Below are positions 25,196 through 33,906 of a stretch of 64,000 bases of DNA, piece after piece (the stretch's first letter is position 1; each line of letters starts with the position of its first letter). Under the pieces are notes generated by a model. That model was not told the DNA's origin. It ran no database searches and saw nothing but the letters and a program-made list of their open reading frames with translations. Both the position numbers and the translations under genes were made by a program. The stretch is from positions 1 through 64,000 of the forward strand of contig NZ_BCYZ01000019.1 in assembly GCF_001598455.1 (NCBI RefSeq), given 5' to 3'. The DNA is from Sphingomonas pruni NBRC 15498. Lineage in GTDB: Bacteria > Pseudomonadota > Alphaproteobacteria > Sphingomonadales > Sphingomonadaceae.

Positions 25196-26185
25196 TCAAA
25201 TCTTGGCGAGCAGGGCAGTCTTCTTGGCGTCGAACTCTTCTTGCGTAATCGCGCCCCCCACCATCAATTTGTGCAGCTTCTCGATCTGTTCGTACGGATC
25301 GGCTTCGGGCGGCGACACGCCCGCTGCGCCGACGCCGCGCAGTCCGCTCACCATTGTCTGGCTGAGCGCCAGGCCGGCCGCGGCGCTGGCGCCGATCCCG
25401 CCCAGCCCCCCTGGATTGGCCGCCGCCGTCTGGATCGAATCCGCCGCCTGGAACTTGGCATATTGATCGAGGTTGCCGAGCACCCGCATCGAGCTGCCCT
25501 TGTCGAGATATTCCTGGACGTCCTCGGGAAGCGACACGCTCTCGACGAAGAAGGTGCGGCACGTCAGGCCCCATTCCTTGAACCCGGCATCCACCTCGGC
25601 CTTGATCTTCGCCGACAGCGCCTGCTGGTTGCCGGCCAGGTCGATGAACGCGATCTCGCTGCCGCCGAGCGCGGTCGCGATCGCGGTATTGATGACGGCA
25701 CGCAATTGCTGGTCGAGGTCGGTGACGGTCAACCGGTCGAGTGAGCCCATCATCTTGACCGCGAACGTCGCGACATCCTCGATCCGGAACGAATAGCTGC
25801 CGAAGGCGCGGATGCGCAGCGGCCCGAATTCCTTGTCGCGCACGGTGATCGGCTGCGGCGTGCCCCATTTCAGCCCGGTCTGCTCGCGCTGGGTGAAGAA
25901 ATAGACGTCGGCCTTGAACGGGGATTTGAAGCCCTTGTCCCAGTTCATGATCGCCGTCAGCAGCGGCAGGTTCTGCGTGGTCAGCGTATGCTGGCCGGGC
26001 TCGAAGGCGTCGGCCAGCTTGCCCTCGTTGTAGAACATCGCGACCTGGCCTTCGCGCACGGTCAGCTGGCCGCCATTCTGGATCTCGCGGTCCTGCATCG
26101 GATAGCGGATGGCAAGGACGCCGGGCTCGTCGACCCAGTCGATCACGTCGACCAGTTGCTTCCTCAGGAAATCACCCAGACCCAT
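25196..26185 (-). CDS. SPFH domain protein with C-terminal SHOCT (YdjI-like)
   Basis: First gene of the polyamine/membrane cluster, 329 residues. The N-terminal and central SPFH/Band-7-like domain is recognisable (LTVREGQVAMFYNEGKLAD, GPLRIRAFGSYSFRIEDVA, NTAIATALGGSEIAFIDLAG). A Gly/Ala-rich linker follows, and the C-terminus is a SHOCT module (YEQIEKLHKLMVGGAITQEE ending FDAKKTALLAKI). There is no membrane span, so membrane contact should be peripheral. It resembles B. subtilis YdjI, which works with membrane-stress proteins. The start is supported by GGAGG 7 bases upstream. An SPFH scaffold at the head of the cluster suggests assembly at a membrane patch. Confidence 0.9.
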   Translation of the reverse strand: MGLGDFLRKQLVDVIDWVDEPGVLAIRYPMQDREIQNGGQLTVREGQVAMFYNEGKLADAFEPGQHTLTTQNLPLLTAIMNWDKGFKSPFKADVYFFTQREQTGLKWGTPQPITVRDKEFGPLRIRAFGSYSFRIEDVATFAVKMMGSLDRLTVTDLDQQLRAVINTAIATALGGSEIAFIDLAGNQQALSAKIKAEVDAGFKEWGLTCRTFFVESVSLPEDVQEYLDKGSSMRVLGNLDQYAKFQAADSIQTAAANPGGLGGIGASAAAGLALSQTMVSGLRGVGAAGVSPPEADPYEQIEKLHKLMVGGAITQEEFDAKKTALLAKI

Positions 26186-26379
26186 CGCGTATCCTCCAAA
26201 GATACCCCCAGTTTATCAGGCTTTGGCGTCTTCGCGAGAGCCGAATTTTTGGCGAGCGGGAGTTCCGGACACATACAGCCGATCCACGTCGATAGCGCAT
26301 GTGTCGATTCGAAGGCCGGATGCCCCGTTCGTAACAATACGAATGCCCGGAGGGATAACGGCCTGACACGATAGTGGGC

Positions 26380-27354
26380 ATGTCGAGCTCTCGATCCCTC
26401 AAGCTCTCGCGTCGCTCGCTGATCGCCGCCGGTGCGGCCTTTGCCGTAGGCGGAGTGTTTCCAGTCGCGCGGGCTGCGTCCACCTCGGGGCGCTTGATCG
26501 AGTTGCCGGCCATCGCGTCGGCGCATGCCGCGCCGCGTCGGATCACTGCCTGGCTACCGGCAGAATACGATCGAGTGAGTTGGGGATTTCCGGTCATCTA
26601 CCTGCATGACGGCCAGCTGATGGCCGACCCGAAGGGGGGTACCATCCAGGCGGCGATCGCCGGCACGCTCACGGACCTGGTCGAGCGACGGACCGCGGAA
26701 CCGGCGATCATCGTCGGAATTTGGAGCGGCGCCGACCGTCTTCGTGAATTCTGCCCCGCGGCATTCATGCCGGCGCTGCCGGCGACCACGCGAACAAGCG
26801 TCGAAGACGCGTGCCGGGGCCCTGCTTTGTCCGAAGGCTATGTTCGTTATCTGGCCGAGGAGTTGAAACCGGCGATCGACCGCTTGTTCCGCACTCGTCC
26901 CGCCCCGGCCGATACGTCCGTCCTCGGAACCGGAATGGGCGGGATGGCGGCGCTTTATGCGGTGGGCCGGCGCCCCGATCTGTTCGGCAATGCCGCCTGG
27001 ATCGCCGGTGCGCGCCCGCTCGTTCCCTATGGGGAGGCGGCCCTGTCCGACGAGGAAGTCACCGGCGTCGAACGTGCGTTCGAATACGCTTTCGACCGCA
27101 TCATCCCCGAGGCGGGACGGCACCGCTTCTATCTCGATTATGGCGACTGCGGCACCGATCTGTTCGCGTACCCATTCCAAGCGGCGGCGGACCCCGTACT
27201 ATACGATCGCGGCTACCGTCGGGGCAGGGACCTGCTGCGCGAAGGCGCCCCGCATCCTGATTTTCGTCGCGTTTCCGATGACGAAAAACTTCGCGCGGCG
27301 CTTTCGCTTCTTCTTCGCCCTAGCGGCTGTTCGCCGCGTCCCGGCCAAGATTAA
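26380..27354 (+). CDS. Esterase-fold protein, Tat signal, catalytic Ser apparently missing
   Basis: A 324-residue alpha/beta-hydrolase of the putative-esterase (Fes/EsfD-like) family. The Tat signal is LKLSRRSLIAAGAAFAVGG. The fold markers are ITAWLPAEYD, GFPVIYLHDGQLM and AEELKPAIDRLFRTRPAPAD. At the nucleophile elbow, where the family has G-x-S-x-G-G, this protein reads VLGTGMGGMAALYAV. Gly (codon GGA at 26932-26934) replaces Ser. A His in EGAPHPDF and acidic residues near DYGDCGTD remain. It may be a non-catalytic relative or use another residue. The start is ATG 26380; a GTG at 26374 is in frame. Confidence 0.8.
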   Translation: MSSSRSLKLSRRSLIAAGAAFAVGGVFPVARAASTSGRLIELPAIASAHAAPRRITAWLPAEYDRVSWGFPVIYLHDGQLMADPKGGTIQAAIAGTLTDLVERRTAEPAIIVGIWSGADRLREFCPAAFMPALPATTRTSVEDACRGPALSEGYVRYLAEELKPAIDRLFRTRPAPADTSVLGTGMGGMAALYAVGRRPDLFGNAAWIAGARPLVPYGEAALSDEEVTGVERAFEYAFDRIIPEAGRHRFYLDYGDCGTDLFAYPFQAAADPVLYDRGYRRGRDLLREGAPHPDFRRVSDDEKLRAALSLLLRPSGCSPRPGQD

Positions 27355-27944
27355 GCGTTGAACCGGCCCGCGATCAGGAGCCTTCCCGGGCCCATCCGCG
27401 CGAGCACGGCCGCGAGATCGCTTTCCGACACGGCGAAGCATCCCTCGCTACGCCCCAGCACGCCGGTACCGCGTGCGATCTCGGCGCTGACATATTTGGC
27501 CGAATGGATCACGATCGCACGCGCCTCGGCATTATTGTTGGTCTCGTCCAACCCAGCCAGCCGCACCGACCGGCCATGCTTGCCGTTATAATAATCGACC
27601 GTCCGATAGGCGCCTTCGGAGGTGCAATAGGATCCGGGATCGTTCGAGAAGCGCCGCAGCCAGCCGCTATGCGCAGGGTCCGAGCCTCGGCCATGCGCGA
27701 CCAGGAAGCTTTCGACCGTCCCGGACGCCATATTCACCAGATGAAAACGCTCCGCCGAGGACGGCGTGGAGAAATCGGCGATCGCCACGATGTCGGTCTG
27801 CGTGATCTGTCCCGCCCTGCGGCGCAGTTCGGCGTTTGCGATGCCGATCCACCGCTTGCTGGAATCCGCGGCGAAAGCCCGCGGCGTAACGAGGCCAACG
27901 GCCGCCGCGCCGGCGGCAGATGCCAGAAATGTTCGACGATCCAT
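27351..27944 (-). CDS. Murein L,D-transpeptidase catalytic-domain family protein
   Basis: A 197-residue exported protein with a Tat-like signal (MDRRTFLASAAGAAAVG). The catalytic domain shows HGRGSDP, then AIVIHSAKYVSAEIARG and GVLGRSEGCFAVSESDL, with the Cys of SEGCF the expected nucleophile and His in the VIHSA segment. This is the PF13645-type branch, distinct from canonical YkuD. It likely acts on peptidoglycan cross-bridges. It ends tail to tail with the esterase-fold gene (4-base overlap). Confidence 0.88.
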   Translation of the reverse strand: MDRRTFLASAAGAAAVGLVTPRAFAADSSKRWIGIANAELRRRAGQITQTDIVAIADFSTPSSAERFHLVNMASGTVESFLVAHGRGSDPAHSGWLRRFSNDPGSYCTSEGAYRTVDYYNGKHGRSVRLAGLDETNNNAEARAIVIHSAKYVSAEIARGTGVLGRSEGCFAVSESDLAAVLARMGPGRLLIAGRFNA

Positions 27945-28022
27945 ACTCAACTATCCCGCTCAAGAGCGAGTAATTTAGGGTCCGGGGCGGCCAATTCGCT
28001 AGGGTCGAGATTTCTGCCTGCC

Positions 28023-29042
28023 CTACTTCGGCAACGCTTTGTCGGGCGCGCTTTCGAGTAGCGCCCCGCGCGACTGCGCCGTTGCGGCAAGGGAATCCGG
28101 AAGGATGAGTACGGTAGCGCCAGGCTCCAGAATGCCCGCGATCGTCTCCTTCATGCCCGCGGGCAGCGTCACATCCTGCCCGGTCTCGGAGGCGAGCGGC
28201 TTCGCCGGATCTTGTCCGGGCAACGGCAACCGCATCCAGTGATCGCCCGCGGCATCGCGTGCCTGCAGCATATAGGCGGCGGGCCGCTCGACCGGATTGG
28301 CCAAGCTGGCCGGCGCGGATCCGATCTCCTTGCCGTTGCGCAGCACGATGAGCTTGCGGTCGCTCGCGCTGATTACCACCGTGACGGGGCCGCCAGGAGC
28401 AAGCTCGGGAAACCAGGTCACGCCATCGCCCGCCGGCGCCACCTCAGGCGATTGCGTTCCCAGCGTCGGCGCCGGGACGAAGCGTGGCAGTTCGGGGCTG
28501 TCGGTGATGACCACCACCGTTCCGAGCCGTGTCTCGCCATAGAGCAATTTGGCAAAGGGGTGGGGCAGGCGGATGCAACCATGCGAGGCGGGGTAGCCGG
28601 GCAGGGTGCCGCCGTGCAGCGCAACACCATCCCAGGTGAGGCGCTCCATGAAGGGCATCGGTGCGCTGTCGTAGAGGCTCGAAAAGTGCGTTACCTGCTT
28701 TTCGAGGATGGTGAACACGCCGGTCGGTGTGCGGCGCCCGGCACGTCCGGTCGATACGGTCGACACGGCGATCGGCACGCCGTTGCGATAGACGACGAGG
28801 CGCTGGGTGGTCCGATTGATGATGATCAGCATCGGTCCTGCGGGGGCGAGTTGCGGCGCCCATAGATATTGACCCGCCTTCAACGCGCGGACGGCGTCCA
28901 TGACGGTGCCGCTCTCCAGCGATTGGGCGCGCGCCGGCGGCACGATTGTCGAGCTCAGCCCCGTCAGCAGAGCAAGCGCGCAGATTGCGCTCATCCCTGT
29001 GCCCCGCCGTTGGCTGGACCATGATTGCCACATTGCGAACAT
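28023..29042 (-). CDS. L,D-transpeptidase (YkuD family)
   Basis: A 339-residue exported enzyme that cross-links or modifies peptidoglycan. A signal peptide precedes the catalytic domain (MSAICALALLTGLSSTI, then ARAQS). The YkuD motif is complete: VALHGGTLPGYPASHGCIRL, with His and the catalytic Cys of SHGCIRLP, and TGRAGRRTPTGVFTILEKQ. A second beta-rich region (EVAPAGDGVTWFPELAPGG) follows. The chosen ATG at 29042 lies close to the next gene's stop (29047); ATG 29033 is equally possible. The open frame upstream has no credible start. A second L,D-transpeptidase lies 79 bp downstream on the same strand. Confidence 0.92.
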   Translation of the reverse strand: MFAMWQSWSSQRRGTGMSAICALALLTGLSSTIVPPARAQSLESGTVMDAVRALKAGQYLWAPQLAPAGPMLIIINRTTQRLVVYRNGVPIAVSTVSTGRAGRRTPTGVFTILEKQVTHFSSLYDSAPMPFMERLTWDGVALHGGTLPGYPASHGCIRLPHPFAKLLYGETRLGTVVVITDSPELPRFVPAPTLGTQSPEVAPAGDGVTWFPELAPGGPVTVVISASDRKLIVLRNGKEIGSAPASLANPVERPAAYMLQARDAAGDHWMRLPLPGQDPAKPLASETGQDVTLPAGMKETIAGILEPGATVLILPDSLAATAQSRGALLESAPDKALPK

Positions 29043-29046
29043 CGCC

Positions 29047-29388
29047 TCAGGCCGCGAGCTGATCGAACGCCTCCAGGGCGTGCGCCGCATACATAACCGA
29101 CGGCCCGGCGCCCATGTAGATGGCAGTCGCCATCGTCTCGAGTATCTCCTCGCGGCTTGCCCCTTTCTTGGCGGCGCCTTCGGCATGATAAGCGATGCAG
29201 GGCGAGCAGCGCGTTGCCACCGCGATCGCCAGGGCGATCAGTTCCTTGGTCTTGCCGTCCAGCGCAGTGCCGCCATGTGCTGCCCTGGCCATCTCCGAAA
29301 AGCTCTTCATGACGTCGGGCGCGCCATGGCGGAGGTCGCGCACGCCGCCATTCATGTTTTCGATCAACTCACGCCAGTCCTCGATCAC
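29047..29388 (-). CDS. Carboxymuconolactone-decarboxylase/AhpD-like protein
   Basis: A 113-residue all-alpha protein of the CMD/AhpD family. The redox motif is RCSPCIAYHAEGAAKKG (Cys-x2-Cys and a His one helix turn later), preceded by LDGKTKELIALAIAVAT. Members are peroxidases or decarboxylases; the CxxC-H set favours a disulfide-redox role. I chose the GTG at 29388, which has CGGAGAG upstream, over the ATG at 29457 (136 residues), which has no Shine-Dalgarno. It is upstream of and 4 bases from the L,D-transpeptidase start. Confidence 0.85.
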   Translation of the reverse strand: MIEDWRELIENMNGGVRDLRHGAPDVMKSFSEMARAAHGGTALDGKTKELIALAIAVATRCSPCIAYHAEGAAKKGASREEILETMATAIYMGAGPSVMYAAHALEAFDQLAA

Positions 29389-29495
29389 ATCAGCTCTCCG
29401 GTAAAAGTCGTCAGGCGTCGCCGCCGGCCGCCAGGGGAGGTCGGCCGACGGCGACATTCGGCCCCGGGGATCGCAGGTCGGGGCCGATGGGACAT

Positions 29496-29984
29496 TCAGG
29501 CCTTGATCGCGATCGTCCGCTTTTCCGCGGCCGCCTTTTGATCCTTGCCGATCGTGACGGTCAGCAGGCCGTTCTTGAAGGACGCGGAAACGGAGTCGCG
29601 ATCGGCATCCTTGGGCAGCGTGATCTGGCGGCTGAACGCGCCATAGCGCCGCTCGCTCATCAGGCAGCCGCCTTCTTCGCTGTCCTTGCTTTCGGATTTC
29701 TCACCCGCGATGCTCAGCACGCCGGCCGTGAGTTCGATCGTCACGTCCTTGTCGGTCATCCCCGGCAGTTCGGCGGTCAGGCGATAGGAATCGCCGCCAT
29801 CGACAAGCTCCATCGGCGGGACTGGCGTGCCGCGCGATCCGAAATTGAAGATGCTGCGCGCCGGTTGCCCGAAATCCTCGAACAGGCGGTCGATCTCTCC
29901 GCGCAGCCAGGTCATCGGCGTCTGATCGAGAAATGGCGATGCCGGTGCCTGGCGGGCGGCGATGGGCTTGGTGATCTCATTCAT
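29496..29984 (-). CDS. Hsp20/alpha-crystallin family small heat-shock protein
   Basis: A 162-residue holdase chaperone. The alpha-crystallin domain is visible from VPPMELVDGGDSYRLTAELP through ELTAGVLSIAGEKSE and FKNGLLTVTIGKDQK, with an I-x-I tail (RTIAIKA). The ATG at 29984 is preceded by GGAG. Its start overlaps the stop of the upstream small ORF (ATGA), so expression is coupled. Neighbours such as L,D-transpeptidase, AhpD-like protein, alcohol dehydrogenase and, further away, universal stress proteins suggest a stress-response region. Confidence 0.94.
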   Translation of the reverse strand: MNEITKPIAARQAPASPFLDQTPMTWLRGEIDRLFEDFGQPARSIFNFGSRGTPVPPMELVDGGDSYRLTAELPGMTDKDVTIELTAGVLSIAGEKSESKDSEEGGCLMSERRYGAFSRQITLPKDADRDSVSASFKNGLLTVTIGKDQKAAAEKRTIAIKA

Positions 29985-30238
29985 GACGGGTCTCCATTCT
30001 TCGGGTCGCTCAAGCGAAGACATTCTTCTTGGAATCGACCCCGATCGGTTTGGACGGGACCGGGCGCTGTTCCGGAGCGATCGTTCGCGCGTGCAAAGTG
30101 GGGGTGCCAGCTGGTGGGCACGATGAAAGCGTCCCACCAGGCCGTCAGCCATTCGAGCGGCTTCAGCAACATCTCGTGACATACCAGCCAGAGATCCTCG
30201 GCATTATCGCGTCGCGCCTGTCGGGGCGGCTGAACCAT
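29981..30238 (-). CDS. Small protein coupled to Hsp20
   Basis: An 85-residue protein. It starts ATG at 30238 with GGAGA about 9 bases upstream. It carries a Trp-rich middle (DLWLVCHEMLLKPLEWLTAW, WDAFIVPTSWHP) that could form an amphipathic or membrane-facing helix, then a polar tail. Its stop overlaps the Hsp20 start in an ATGA, which is good evidence it is a real gene. I recognise no family. Confidence 0.6.
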   Translation of the reverse strand: MVQPPRQARRDNAEDLWLVCHEMLLKPLEWLTAWWDAFIVPTSWHPHFARANDRSGTAPGPVQTDRGRFQEECLRLSDPKNGDPS

Positions 30239-30335
30239 CGCTATTTCTCCGCGTCGAGCAGGCACTGGGCTACGAGGGAGCCTCGGCCGCCACCATTGGG
30301 AATGGTACTTAGCGGCGCGGCTGGCTGGATCGGCG

Positions 30336-31325
30336 TCAAGGAATCAGAACGGCGGCGCCTTCCAGACGACCCTCGCGGACCGCTGCCAGCGCCTCGTTCG
30401 CCTCTTCCAGTTTGAACCGGGTGACGCTGGTTCGAACGGGGACCTTGGGAGCGATGTCGAGAAAGACGAGTCCGTCCTCGCGCGTCAGATTGGCAACGGA
30501 GAGGATCGATCGCTCGCCCCACAGGTCGGCATAGGGAAAGCTTGGAATGTCGCTCATGTGGATCCCCGCGCAGACCACGCGGCCGCCTTTCCTGACCGCC
30601 TTGAGCGCGATCGGAACGAGCGCGCCGACGGCCGCGAAGATGATCGCCGCATCGAGCGGTTCGGGCGCTGGTTCGTCCGAACCCCCGGCCCAGCGGCAAC
30701 CGAGCTTCAGTGCGAAGTCCTGGGCTTGCCGGTCGCCCGGTCGGGTGAAGGCATAGACAGCGCGTCCCTGCCAAACGGCGACCTGCGCGATGATATGCGC
30801 CGCCGCGCCGAACCCGTAGAGGCCGATCGCCTTGCCCTGGCCGGCCATGACCAGGGATCGGTAGCCGATCAATCCCGCGCAGAGCAGCGGTGCCGCTTCC
30901 GCGTCATCATAGGCCGGGGGTATCGGCAGGCAGAAACGGGAATCGGCGAGAACGTGGCTTGCATACCCTCCATCCCGCGTGGCCCCGGTGAAGGTCGGCT
31001 GGTCGCAAAGATTCTCGTGCCCCGACCGGCAATAGGGACAAATACCGCAGGTTCGCCCGAGCCAGGGCACGCCGACCCGATCGCCGATGTCCAAATGGGT
31101 GGAACCCGGGCCGACGGCGATCACGCGCCCGACGATCTCGTGGCCCGGAACGACCGGGTAACGCGCCGTGATTTCGCCGTCCGCCACGTGCAGGTCGGTG
31201 CGGCAAACACCGCAGGCGGCGACCTTGATCAAGACGTCCGTGCCGATCGGTTCGGGAATCTGACTGGTGGTTAGCCGAAGCGGTCGACCTGGCGCATCGA
31301 TCACCATGCGAGTCATATATGCCAT
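30336..31325 (-). CDS. Zinc-dependent alcohol dehydrogenase family protein
   Basis: A 329-residue medium-chain dehydrogenase/reductase. The catalytic zinc site reads AACGVCRTDLHVADGE and VVPGHEIVGRVIAVGPG, and the structural zinc loop has GRTCGICPYCRSGHENLC. The nucleotide-binding segment is the LYGFGAAAHIIAQVA Rossmann turn. It most resembles bacterial class with AdhP-like alcohol or formaldehyde-type substrates. It starts MAYMTRMVIDAPGR. It lies alone between the Hsp20 pair and the beta-CASP gene, on the opposite strand to the latter. Confidence 0.93.
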   Translation of the reverse strand: MAYMTRMVIDAPGRPLRLTTSQIPEPIGTDVLIKVAACGVCRTDLHVADGEITARYPVVPGHEIVGRVIAVGPGSTHLDIGDRVGVPWLGRTCGICPYCRSGHENLCDQPTFTGATRDGGYASHVLADSRFCLPIPPAYDDAEAAPLLCAGLIGYRSLVMAGQGKAIGLYGFGAAAHIIAQVAVWQGRAVYAFTRPGDRQAQDFALKLGCRWAGGSDEPAPEPLDAAIIFAAVGALVPIALKAVRKGGRVVCAGIHMSDIPSFPYADLWGERSILSVANLTREDGLVFLDIAPKVPVRTSVTRFKLEEANEALAAVREGRLEGAAVLIP

Positions 31326-31521
31326 CGTCGTGCCTCGACATTGGCTCGGGGCATTCGACGACCGGTCATGAATGCTTCCGCGAGCTAAGGCCTACTGTAC
31401 CTCAATGCGAGCGAGGGCGGTGTTCGTAACTTCCCTCATCGCCCATGCGTAGAACTACCAAGTTCTCCGCCGGCCTGCCTCGCCTAACGGTTGGCGATCG
31501 GGGCACAGGAGCCAGAACCGA

Positions 31522-33129
31522 GTGACGACAACTCCAACGCTCTCCTTTCACGGTGCGGCGCACACCGTCACGGGTTCCTGCATGGAATTCTGCCATGCGG
31601 ACAAGCGTATTCTGGTCGATTGTGGCCTTTTCCAGGGGTCCCGGACGTTGGAAACGTTGAACCGCAGCCCCTTTGCGTTCGATGCGAGGCAAGTCGACGC
31701 CGTCATCCTGACGCACGCACATATCGACCATTGCGGACTGCTGCCGCGCCTGGTGGCTGAGGGCTTCGCCGGCGACATCTGGTGCACCGAACCGACGGCC
31801 GCGCTGCTCGAATATATGCTCGCGGACGCGGGCCGTATCCAGGAAGGCGATGCCGCGCGACGCAATCGGCGCAAGGATCGCGCCGACCTCCCAGACATCG
31901 TGCCGATCTACACCGAGCAGGACGCGATCACCGCATGGAAGCAGACGAGGGAAGTCGCACTTGAAGAATGGTTCGAGCCCGTGGCTGGCTTCAAGGCGCG
32001 GCTGTGGAATGCCGGCCACATCCTGGGCTCGGCGTCTGTTGAACTGTCGGTCGGGGACACGCATATCCTCTGTTCGGGCGACCTCGGGCCGAAGAACAAG
32101 GCATTCTACGCCGACCCCGAAAGCCCGGCGGCGTTCGATCATGTCATCTGCGAATCTACCTATGGCGACCGCAGGCGCGACGTTGTGACGCTCGCCGAGC
32201 GCAGGACCTTGCTGGAAATCGAGATCAAAGCCGCGCTGGCGCGGGGCGGAAACCTGATCATTCCCGTTTTCGCGCTCGAACGAACGCAGGAATTGCTGCT
32301 CGACCTGGCCATGCTGATCGAAACGAAGCGCATCGCGTCGGTTCCGGTGTTCATCGACTCGCCGCTCGCCACTCAGGCGACCGGCGTGTTCGCAAGATAT
32401 GCCGACACGCTGGAGGATTTGGGTGGCGAGAACATCTTTCGTAACACCGCCTTTCATTTCGTCGACGCAACCGCGGAGTCGATCCGGCTCAACAGCGTAT
32501 CTGGGGCAATCATTCTGGCGGCGTCGGGCATGTGTGAAGCCGGGCGCATCCGGCACCACCTCAAACACAACCTTTACCGGCGGGACGCGACAATCCTGTT
32601 CGTCGGATTCCAGGCTGAGGGCACGCTGGGCCGCGTGATCCTCGATGGCGCCAAGCGGGTAAGGATCTGGGGTGAGGACATTGTCGTGCGCGCGCAAATC
32701 CGGCGGATCGACAGCTATTCCGCGCATGCCGATCAAGGCGACCTCATGGCCTGGCTCGAAGCTCGTCAGCCGATCGCCGGCAGCTTGTTCCTCGACCATG
32801 GCGAAGCCGCGTCGATAGAGGCACTTCGACAACTCGCTTCGACACAGCGGCTCGCGCCCGTCGTCATCGCTCCCGAATTGGGAGAGACCTATAGTCTCGC
32901 GGCCGGCCAGCCGGCCCGGCGCACGAAGACGGGCGACCCTCATTTGCAGGAGGCGATCGGACGGGATTGGCAGAACAGTTATGCGGACTTCGCGGCGAAC
33001 CTGAAGCGCGAACTCGCGGAGATCGCGGACGCGCGATCACGCGAGCGCGCCGTCGCCGACATGCGAAAAGTACTCGACAGCTACAAGGAAGCCCGCGCCG
33101 AGCAGGCGTTTCGGCGGCGCGGCCACTGA
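31522..33129 (+). CDS. MBL-fold beta-CASP exoribonuclease-like protein
   Basis: A 535-residue metallo-beta-lactamase with the beta-CASP cap: AAHTVTGSCMEF, the zinc motif LTHAHIDHCGLLPRL, WNAGHILGSASVELSV, ICESTYGDR, then the beta-CASP region with VFIDSPLATQATGVFARY, ILAASGMCEAGRIRHH, and the C-terminal IDSYSAHADQGDLMAWLEA. These are the marks of CPSF/Ysh1-like RNA hydrolases. The GTG at 31522 is preceded by CAGGAGCC. The last 60 residues are a helical basic extension. Its RNA substrate is unknown. Confidence 0.93.
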   Translation: MTTTPTLSFHGAAHTVTGSCMEFCHADKRILVDCGLFQGSRTLETLNRSPFAFDARQVDAVILTHAHIDHCGLLPRLVAEGFAGDIWCTEPTAALLEYMLADAGRIQEGDAARRNRRKDRADLPDIVPIYTEQDAITAWKQTREVALEEWFEPVAGFKARLWNAGHILGSASVELSVGDTHILCSGDLGPKNKAFYADPESPAAFDHVICESTYGDRRRDVVTLAERRTLLEIEIKAALARGGNLIIPVFALERTQELLLDLAMLIETKRIASVPVFIDSPLATQATGVFARYADTLEDLGGENIFRNTAFHFVDATAESIRLNSVSGAIILAASGMCEAGRIRHHLKHNLYRRDATILFVGFQAEGTLGRVILDGAKRVRIWGEDIVVRAQIRRIDSYSAHADQGDLMAWLEARQPIAGSLFLDHGEAASIEALRQLASTQRLAPVVIAPELGETYSLAAGQPARRTKTGDPHLQEAIGRDWQNSYADFAANLKRELAEIADARSRERAVADMRKVLDSYKEARAEQAFRRRGH

Positions 33130-33223
33130 TGCATATTGTTACCCTGTCAGGCCGCGCGCGGCCGATGAGGGTGGCGGCGGCTGCGATGCTTCGATTAGCG
33201 CATGCCGACGGTAGAGGTTTGCC

Positions 33224-33790
33224 TTGACCGATCTGCTGATCTTCTTTGCCATCGTTTTTGGAGTGAACCTGCTCCCGGCGTTCGGGCCGCCGACCTGGTC
33301 GATCATCGTGCTGTATTGCCTGAACACTCGACTACCCATCCCGGCTCTCGTGATCGTCGGTGCCTTGGCGGCTGCGAGTGGTCGTTTCCTGCTCGCTCAG
33401 AGCTTCCGGCTATTGGCCGGACGCCTGTCCGACAGAACGCGGCGCAATCTTGCCGCCGCGCACGCCGCGCTCATGCAGCGTAAACGAAACCTCGTCCTGG
33501 GTTTGGGGCTTTTCGCGCTCTCTCCATTGCCGTCGGCCCAACTCTTCGAAGCCGCGGGGTTGGCGCGAATGCGGATTCTCCCGTTCACCGCCGCCTTCTT
33601 CGCGGGCCGACTCGTTTCCTACTCGATCTATGCGCTGAGTGCTGGGCAAATCCGCGAGACCAGCATTGGTGACGCGTTCCGCCGCCACCTTACCAGCCCG
33701 GTGGGCATCCTTCTCGAACTGGCAATGCTCGCAGGGCTCGTTGCCCTCGGCCGAGTCGATTGGGAGCGATGGTTACGTCGTTCCGGCTAA
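33224..33790 (+). CDS. Membrane protein, small multidrug-export/VTT-like
   Basis: A 188-residue multispan protein starting at TTG, with AGAGG upstream at about 33213-33217. There are about four hydrophobic segments (LLIFFAIVFGVNLLPAFGPP, SIIVLYCLNTRLPIPALVIV, VLGLGLFALSPLPSAQLF, LLELAMLAGLVALG). Its Pro-Gly-rich reentrant look (LLPAFGPPTW, LFALSPLPSAQLFE) resembles small SNARE-associated/VTT family proteins. Function unknown. Confidence 0.65.
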   Translation: MTDLLIFFAIVFGVNLLPAFGPPTWSIIVLYCLNTRLPIPALVIVGALAAASGRFLLAQSFRLLAGRLSDRTRRNLAAAHAALMQRKRNLVLGLGLFALSPLPSAQLFEAAGLARMRILPFTAAFFAGRLVSYSIYALSAGQIRETSIGDAFRRHLTSPVGILLELAMLAGLVALGRVDWERWLRRSG

Positions 33791-33906
33791 CGCGCCGTTT
33801 TGGCCTCACTCCGCCCCTGCTTTCGGCGGTCGCGCTTTCTCGAAACGCGCGGCCACGTCAACCCTATACCCGGCGAGATTTGGCACGCTGAAACGCGCCG
33901 ATGTGC

